Source: Burkholderia savannae
Lineage (GTDB): Bacteria; Pseudomonadota; Gammaproteobacteria; Burkholderiales; Burkholderiaceae
Direction: 5' to 3'
Length of the DNA stretch: 64,000 nt
NCBI RefSeq assembly: GCF_001524445.2
Contig: NZ_CP013418.1
Coordinates: forward strand, 186,001 to 250,000
Shown here: piece by piece, positions 59,933 to 64,000 of the stretch
Layout of the letters: the number at the start of each line of letters is the position of its first letter
How positions within the stretch are numbered: the stretch's first letter is position 1
Made by a program: the position numbers and the translations under genes
Notes under the pieces: model-generated
What the model saw: only the letters and a program-made list of their open reading frames with translations
Told to the model about the DNA's origin: nothing
The model's database searches: none

Positions 59933-60769
59933 TCAATACGGCCTGTCGCCGACGATCGTCGCGCGATGCATCACCCGATGCGCGCTGCCGTAGTCGTTCA
60001 CCGCGTAGTGAATCGTCGAGCGGTTGTCCCAAAATGCGACGTCGCCCGCCTGCCAGCGCCAGCGCAGCGTGAACTCGGGCCGCGACTGGTGGGCGAACAG
60101 GAAGCGCAGCAGCGCCGCGCTTTCTTCTTCCGGCAGCTCGTTGATCTCGGTCGTGAAGCCTTCGTTGACGAACAGCGCCTTGCGGCCGTTCTCCGGATGC
60201 GTGCGCACGACGGGATGGGTGACGGGCGGATTCTTCATGCGCGTGTCCTCCCAGCGCGCGCGATCGTCGGCGGTGAGCCCGAAGCGCTTCAACGGAAACG
60301 ACTTCGTGAAGTCGTGCTGCGCGGTGAGGCCGTCGAGCTGCGTCTTCACGCGATCGGACAGCGCGCCGTACGCGGCGAAGCCGCTGCCCCACAGCGTGTC
60401 GCCGCCCGTCTCGGGCAGCGTGCGCGCGGCGAGGATCGACGCGCTCGGCGGCGTTTCGACGAACGTCACGTCCGTATGCCAGATCGCGTTGTCCTTCAGG
60501 TCGAAGACGGCGTTGTCGAGCACCATGATCTCGCGCGCCTGCGGATGCGACGGATAGATCGGGTGAACGTGCAGATCGCCGAAGCCGGCCGCGAAGTCGC
60601 GATGCCGAGCGGCGCTCAGGCGCTGATCGCGGAAGAACAGCACCTGATGGTGCGCGAGCGCGTCGCGGATGTCGCGGTGCAAGTCGCCGTCGGCCGCGTT
60701 CGCAAGGTCCACGTTGTCGACGATCGCGCCGATCGCGGGCGTCAGTCGGGTCAGTTTCAGTCGAGTCAT
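59933..60769 (-). CDS. tauD: Taurine dioxygenase
   Basis: 278 residues, near the usual 280. Fe(II)/2-oxoglutarate facial triad: His98 and Asp100 in 'IWHTDVTF', His254 in '[10 protein letters not shown]'; the 2-oxoglutarate-binding Arg is in '[13 protein letters not shown]'. Oxidises taurine to sulphite and aminoacetaldehyde for sulphur supply. Divergent from tauABC, which import taurine. Confidence 0.93.
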   Translation of the reverse strand: MTRLKLTRLTPAIGAIVDNVDLANAADGDLHRDIRDALAHHQVLFFRDQRLSAARHRDFAAGFGDLHVHPIYPSHPQAREIMVLDNAVFDLKDNAIWHTDVTFVETPPSASILAARTLPETGGDTLWGSGFAAYGALSDRVKTQLDGLTAQHDFTKSFPLKRFGLTADDRARWEDTRMKNPPVTHPVVRTHPENGRKALFVNEGFTTEINELPEEESAALLRFLFAHQSRPEFTLRWRWQAGDVAFWDNRSTIHYAVNDYGSAHRVMHRATIVGDRPY

Positions 60770-61132
60770 CGTCGATCCGGGTTCGATGCGGCTTTGAAGC
60801 CGCTATCAAGCGCTATGAAGCCGCTATAAAGCCGCTTTGAAACCGCTTTGAAATCGCCGCGAAGCGGCGGCTTGCGCAGCCAGCCGCCCGCGCGCCGCGT
60901 GCGGCATGTCGCGTGTTGCGCAAAGCCGGCAAGTCTCGCAAAACGCATTCGTACGGTGAACCAACGAATTGCGCATTGCTTATCCGCCCGCCGGGATTGC
61001 AGCGGGCCCGGCGCGGCCGCGGCATGCGCCGTCTCATATCCTTCGCAGATTTCGTTGTTTAACAGACGACGGGCATCCCGGTAATCTCGACGGCCATCCG
61101 AATTCAACGCATCCAGAAGAAGGGAAGGCCTC
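60770..61132. other. Divergent tauD/tauA promoter region with short repeats
   Basis: No gene. Near tauD, imperfect GCCGCTTTGAAA/GCCGCTATGAA words repeat about seven times (60782-60850). The tauA promoter should be in 60930-61130. A CysB/Cbl-type control is expected for sulphonate genes, but no site was identified by eye. Confidence 0.5.
60782..60850. repeat. Imperfect 10-12-base repeats (GCCGCTnTnAA) upstream of tauD
   Basis: Repeated GCCGCTATCAA, GCGCTATGAA, GCCGCTATAAA, GCCGCTTTGAAA and CCGCTTTGAAA words lie directly before the tauD start, where they could affect regulator binding or leader structure. Confidence 0.6.
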
Positions 61133-62143
61133 ATGATTCTCAAGCGCATCCTCGCCGCCACGACTTTCGCCGTCGCCGCTTTCGCCGCGGTTCACGCGCA
61201 GTTCGCCCATGCGGACACGGTGAACGTCGCGTATCAGTACGGCGCCGATCCGGCGAAGCTCGCGCAGGCGGGCGCCGCGTACGAGAAGGCCACCGGTTGG
61301 AAGATCAACTGGCGCCGCTTCGATTCGGGCGCGGACGTCGTCGCGGCGCTCGCGTCCGGCGACGTGCAGATCGGCGACGTCGGGCAGAGCCCGTTTACCG
61401 CGGCCGTGTCGCGCGGCGTGCCGATCCAGGCGGTCGTGCTGAACGCGATCACCGGCGTGTCCGAGGCGCTCGTCGTGCGCAGCGGCGCGCACATCGACAA
61501 GCCGGCCGATCTCGTCGGCAAGACGATCGCAACGCCTTACGCATCGAACTGCCACTACGCGCTGCTCGCGGCGCTCAAGCATTGGGGCATCGATGCGCAG
61601 CGCGTGAAGATCGTGAATCTCGGGCCGACCGAGATCGTCGCCGCGTGGGAGCGGGGCGTGATCGACGCCGCCTACACGTGGGACCCGGCGCTCGGCCGCG
61701 CGAAGGCGAGCGGCGGCAAGGTGCTCGTCGATTCGGCGCAAGTCGGCAAGTGGGGCGCGCCGACGTTCGATCTGTGGGCGGTGCGCAGCGATTTCGCGCG
61801 CGCGCATCCGGATTTCGTATCGAAGTTCGTCAACGTGACGACGCAGGCGATCGCCGACTATCGCGCGAACGCAAAGGCGTGGACGAGCGCGTCGCCGCAA
61901 GTCGCCGCGATCTCGCGGCTGAGCGGCGCGACGACGGGCGACATTCCGCAGCTGCTCGCCGGCAATCTCTATCCGACCGCGTCCGAGCAGGCGTCGCCCG
62001 AACTGCTCGGCGGAGGGACGGCCGCCGCGATCGCGTCGACCGCGCGTTTCCTGAAGGAGCAGCGCAAGATCGACCGCGTGCTGCCCGACTATCGACCGAC
62101 GGTGACGGACCAGTTCGTCCGCGCGTCGGTCGCGGCGCGCTGA
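61133..62143 (+). CDS. tauA: Taurine ABC transporter periplasmic binding protein
   Basis: 336 residues, AAGGGAAGG upstream of the ATG. Signal peptide (cleavage after VHAQFAHA, about 25). TauA/SsuA-like fold: '[17 protein letters not shown]', '[44 protein letters not shown]', '[35 protein letters not shown]'. First gene of the transporter operon. Confidence 0.92.
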   Translation: MILKRILAATTFAVAAFAAVHAQFAHADTVNVAYQYGADPAKLAQAGAAYEKATGWKINWRRFDSGADVVAALASGDVQIGDVGQSPFTAAVSRGVPIQAVVLNAITGVSEALVVRSGAHIDKPADLVGKTIATPYASNCHYALLAALKHWGIDAQRVKIVNLGPTEIVAAWERGVIDAAYTWDPALGRAKASGGKVLVDSAQVGKWGAPTFDLWAVRSDFARAHPDFVSKFVNVTTQAIADYRANAKAWTSASPQVAAISRLSGATTGDIPQLLAGNLYPTASEQASPELLGGGTAAAIASTARFLKEQRKIDRVLPDYRPTVTDQFVRASVAAR

Positions 62144-62163
62144 TTCGACGCGGCGGCATCGGC

Positions 62164-62946
62164 ATGGCGAAGCTCTGCGCGCAACAGGTGTCCGTCGTCT
62201 ACGAATCGCGCCGCGGCGCGTTGACGGCGCTCGATAACGTATCGATGTCGGTCGGCAGCGGCGAGATCGCCGTCGCGCTCGGCGCGTCCGGCTGCGGCAA
62301 GAGCACGCTGCTGTCGCTCCTTGCCGGCTTTCAGCGGCCGACGTCGGGCCGCGTCACCGCCGACGGCGCGCCCGTCGCGGGGCCGGGCGCCGATCGCGGC
62401 GTCGTGTTTCAGGACGACGCGCTGATGCCGTGGCTGAACGTGATCGACAACGTCGCGTTCGGTCTGCGGATGCAGGGCGTCGGCCGCGATGCGCGAAACG
62501 CGCGTGCGCGCGACGTGCTGCGGCTCGTGAAGCTCGCGGGCTTCGAGCAGCATCGCATCGACGAGATCTCGGGCGGAATGCGTCAGCGCGTCGGGCTCGC
62601 GCGCGCGCTGGCAGCGGACCCGTCGTTCCTGCTGATGGACGAGCCGCTCGGCGCGCTCGATGCGCTCACGCGCGAGCACATGCAAACGCTGCTGCTCGAC
62701 GTGTGGCGGGCGACCGGCAAGGGGATTTTTCTGATCACGCACAGCGTCGAGGAGGCGGTGCTGCTCGCGACCGAGCTGCTGATCCTGTCGCCGCGGCCCG
62801 GGCGCATCGTCGCGCGCCATTCGCTCGACTTCGCGCGGCGTTACGCGAACGGCGAATCGATGCGCTCGATCAAGAGCGATCCGCGCTTCACCGAAATCCA
62901 TCTCGCGCTCGTCGAGCAATTGATGCGAGAAACCGAGGAGGTCTGA
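62164..62946 (+). CDS. tauB: Taurine ABC transporter ATPase
   Basis: 260 residues. Walker A 'GASGCGKST' (40-48), Q-loop '[10 protein letters not shown]', signature 'ISGGM' (135-139), Walker B 'LLMDEP' (156-161), '[12 protein letters not shown]'. Belongs to the nitrate/sulphonate/taurine subfamily. Between tauA and tauC. Confidence 0.95.
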   Translation: MAKLCAQQVSVVYESRRGALTALDNVSMSVGSGEIAVALGASGCGKSTLLSLLAGFQRPTSGRVTADGAPVAGPGADRGVVFQDDALMPWLNVIDNVAFGLRMQGVGRDARNARARDVLRLVKLAGFEQHRIDEISGGMRQRVGLARALAADPSFLLMDEPLGALDALTREHMQTLLLDVWRATGKGIFLITHSVEEAVLLATELLILSPRPGRIVARHSLDFARRYANGESMRSIKSDPRFTEIHLALVEQLMRETEEV

Positions 62947-62948
62947 CT

Positions 62949-63800
62949 TTGGCCGCGACCGAACAGCATCGGGATTTTCCTGTGCCGCTTGCTTCGACGG
63001 GCATGCCCGCGACATCGCGAGCGCGTCGCAGGCCGCGCATGCACGCGGGCCACGCGGCCGCGTTCGCGACATGGGCCGCGCTCGTTCTCGGCTGGTGGCT
63101 CGCGGCGCGCTTCGAATGGGTGTCGGCCGCGTTGCTGCCGGGCCCCGAGGCGGTGCTGCGCAAGCTCGTCGCGCTGAGCACCGAGGGCTTCGACGACGCG
63201 ACGCTCGGCCAGCACGTGTTCGCGAGCCTGTCGCGGATCGCGACGGCGTTCGCGCTTGCGGTCGTCACCGCGATTCCGGCCGGCATCCTGATCGCGACGA
63301 ACCGGATCGTGCGCGGCGTCGTCGATCCGATCGTCGAGTTCTACCGGCCGATTCCGCCGCTCGCGTATTTGCCGTTGATGGTCGTCTGGTTCGGAATTGG
63401 CGATGCGTCGAAGATTCTGCTGATCTTTCTGACGATGTTCGCGCCGCTGACGATCGCGACCGCCGCAGGCGCGAGCGGCGTATCGGAGAGCCGCCTGCGC
63501 GCGGCCGCGTCGCTTGGCGCGACGCGCTTGAAGCTGCTGCGCCACGTCGTGCTGCCGAGCGCGCTGCCGGACATCCTGACGGGCGTGCGCATCGCGCTCG
63601 GCGCGGGCTGGTCGACGCTCGTCGCGGCGGAGCTGATCGCGGCCACGCGCGGGTTGGGCTTCATGGTGTACTCGGCGTCGCGATTCCTCGTGACGGACGT
63701 CGTGATCGCGGGGATTCTCGTGATCGGCGCGATCGCGCTCGCGCTGGAAATCGGCTTGCGCGTGCTGCAGCGGCGCTTGACGCCGTGGCGGGCGGAATAG
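62949..63800 (+). CDS. tauC: Taurine ABC transporter permease
   Basis: 283 residues using the TTG at 62949, which has GAGGAGG six bases upstream and lies two bases after the tauB stop; the first ATG (63003) has no such site. About six membrane helices and the permease loop 'AASLGATRLKLLRHVVLPSALPDILTGVRIALG', the EAA motif that docks on TauB. Last gene of the tauABC operon. Confidence 0.93.
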   Translation: MAATEQHRDFPVPLASTGMPATSRARRRPRMHAGHAAAFATWAALVLGWWLAARFEWVSAALLPGPEAVLRKLVALSTEGFDDATLGQHVFASLSRIATAFALAVVTAIPAGILIATNRIVRGVVDPIVEFYRPIPPLAYLPLMVVWFGIGDASKILLIFLTMFAPLTIATAAGASGVSESRLRAAASLGATRLKLLRHVVLPSALPDILTGVRIALGAGWSTLVAAELIAATRGLGFMVYSASRFLVTDVVIAGILVIGAIALALEIGLRVLQRRLTPWRAE

Positions 63801-64000
63801 CTCGGTTCGCGCGGGCGTGGCGGCGCGGCGCGTTCGTTCCGGCGATGCGGGGCGATATGGGGCGATGCCGCGCGGTGATCGCCGCTCGCGAGGCGCCGTT
63901 CTCGAGCGTCGAGCGACACTGATGTGAAGACCCGTTTGCGCGCGTGATCGCGATGTCTTACGCGCAAGCGCTGCGGCCAGCGCCGCGCGTCATCGTCATC
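63801..64000. other. Window end, no feature seen
   Basis: No gene or clear terminator is visible in the last 200 bases. Confidence 0.4.

Overview
The window is about 68% GC DNA with the codon use and gene content of the Burkholderia pseudomallei group (pseudomallei/mallei/thailandensis relatives), most probably chromosome 2. The species cannot be fixed from the sequence alone. The main features are a complete Hrp-type (Ralstonia/Xanthomonas-like) type III secretion system (T3SS, 'T3SS-2' type) and a type IVB pilus cluster that sits inside the T3SS locus.

Layout. 1-1349: N-terminal part of a secreted ricin-lectin/galactose-oxidase-like protein. 1781-3365: a broken response regulator and an unknown membrane protein. 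3784-7592: a LysR regulator followed by ccl-ich-ict, the three-enzyme route that converts itaconate to pyruvate and acetyl-CoA. 7605-8630: a poxB-like pseudogene. 9179-12388: a secreted NucA/NucB-like nuclease candidate, then a MoeA-like protein fused to a SMI1/KNR4 (SUKH) domain.

12622-32281: the T3SS core. A minus-strand hrpB1-hrpB2-hrcJ-hrpB4-hrcL-hrcN-hrpB7-hrcT operon diverges from a plus-strand hrcU-hrcV-hpaP-hrcQ-hrcR-hrcS-(hpaA/hrpV position)-sctD-(hrpD6 position)-pilin candidate-hpaB operon. These are followed by an HrpB/HrpX-type AraC activator, a second HrpB1/HrpK protein and a divergent harpin-like acidic protein. 32409-36394: histidine kinase, response regulator and a degenerate HrcC-like secretin paralogue. 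36567-47629: a PilT-like ATPase diverging from a pilL(TcpQ)-N-O-P-Q-R-S-M-V pilus operon. 47751-49556: the intact T3SS secretin hrcC, separated from the rest of the T3SS by the pilus genes.

The T3SS operon heads share a control signal. Perfect TTCG-N16-TTCG (hrpII/PIP-type) boxes lie upstream of hrpB1, hrcU, the HrpB1 paralogue, the harpin-like gene and hrcC. This is the expected binding site of the HrpB/HrpX-type activator encoded in the same locus, so hrcC is tied to the T3SS regulon despite its distance.

49663-64000: accessory and metabolic genes. These are a small coiled protein, a divergent HTH/unknown gene pair, a secreted pre-peptidase-domain-like protein, guanidinobutyrase-like ureohydrolase with a divergent LysR regulator, a small membrane protein, a hipBA toxin-antitoxin pair with a palindromic operator, and the taurine system (tauD diverging from tauABC). 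The window also carries many short tandem repeats, both between and within genes. No rRNA, tRNA, IS element or CRISPR array was seen.
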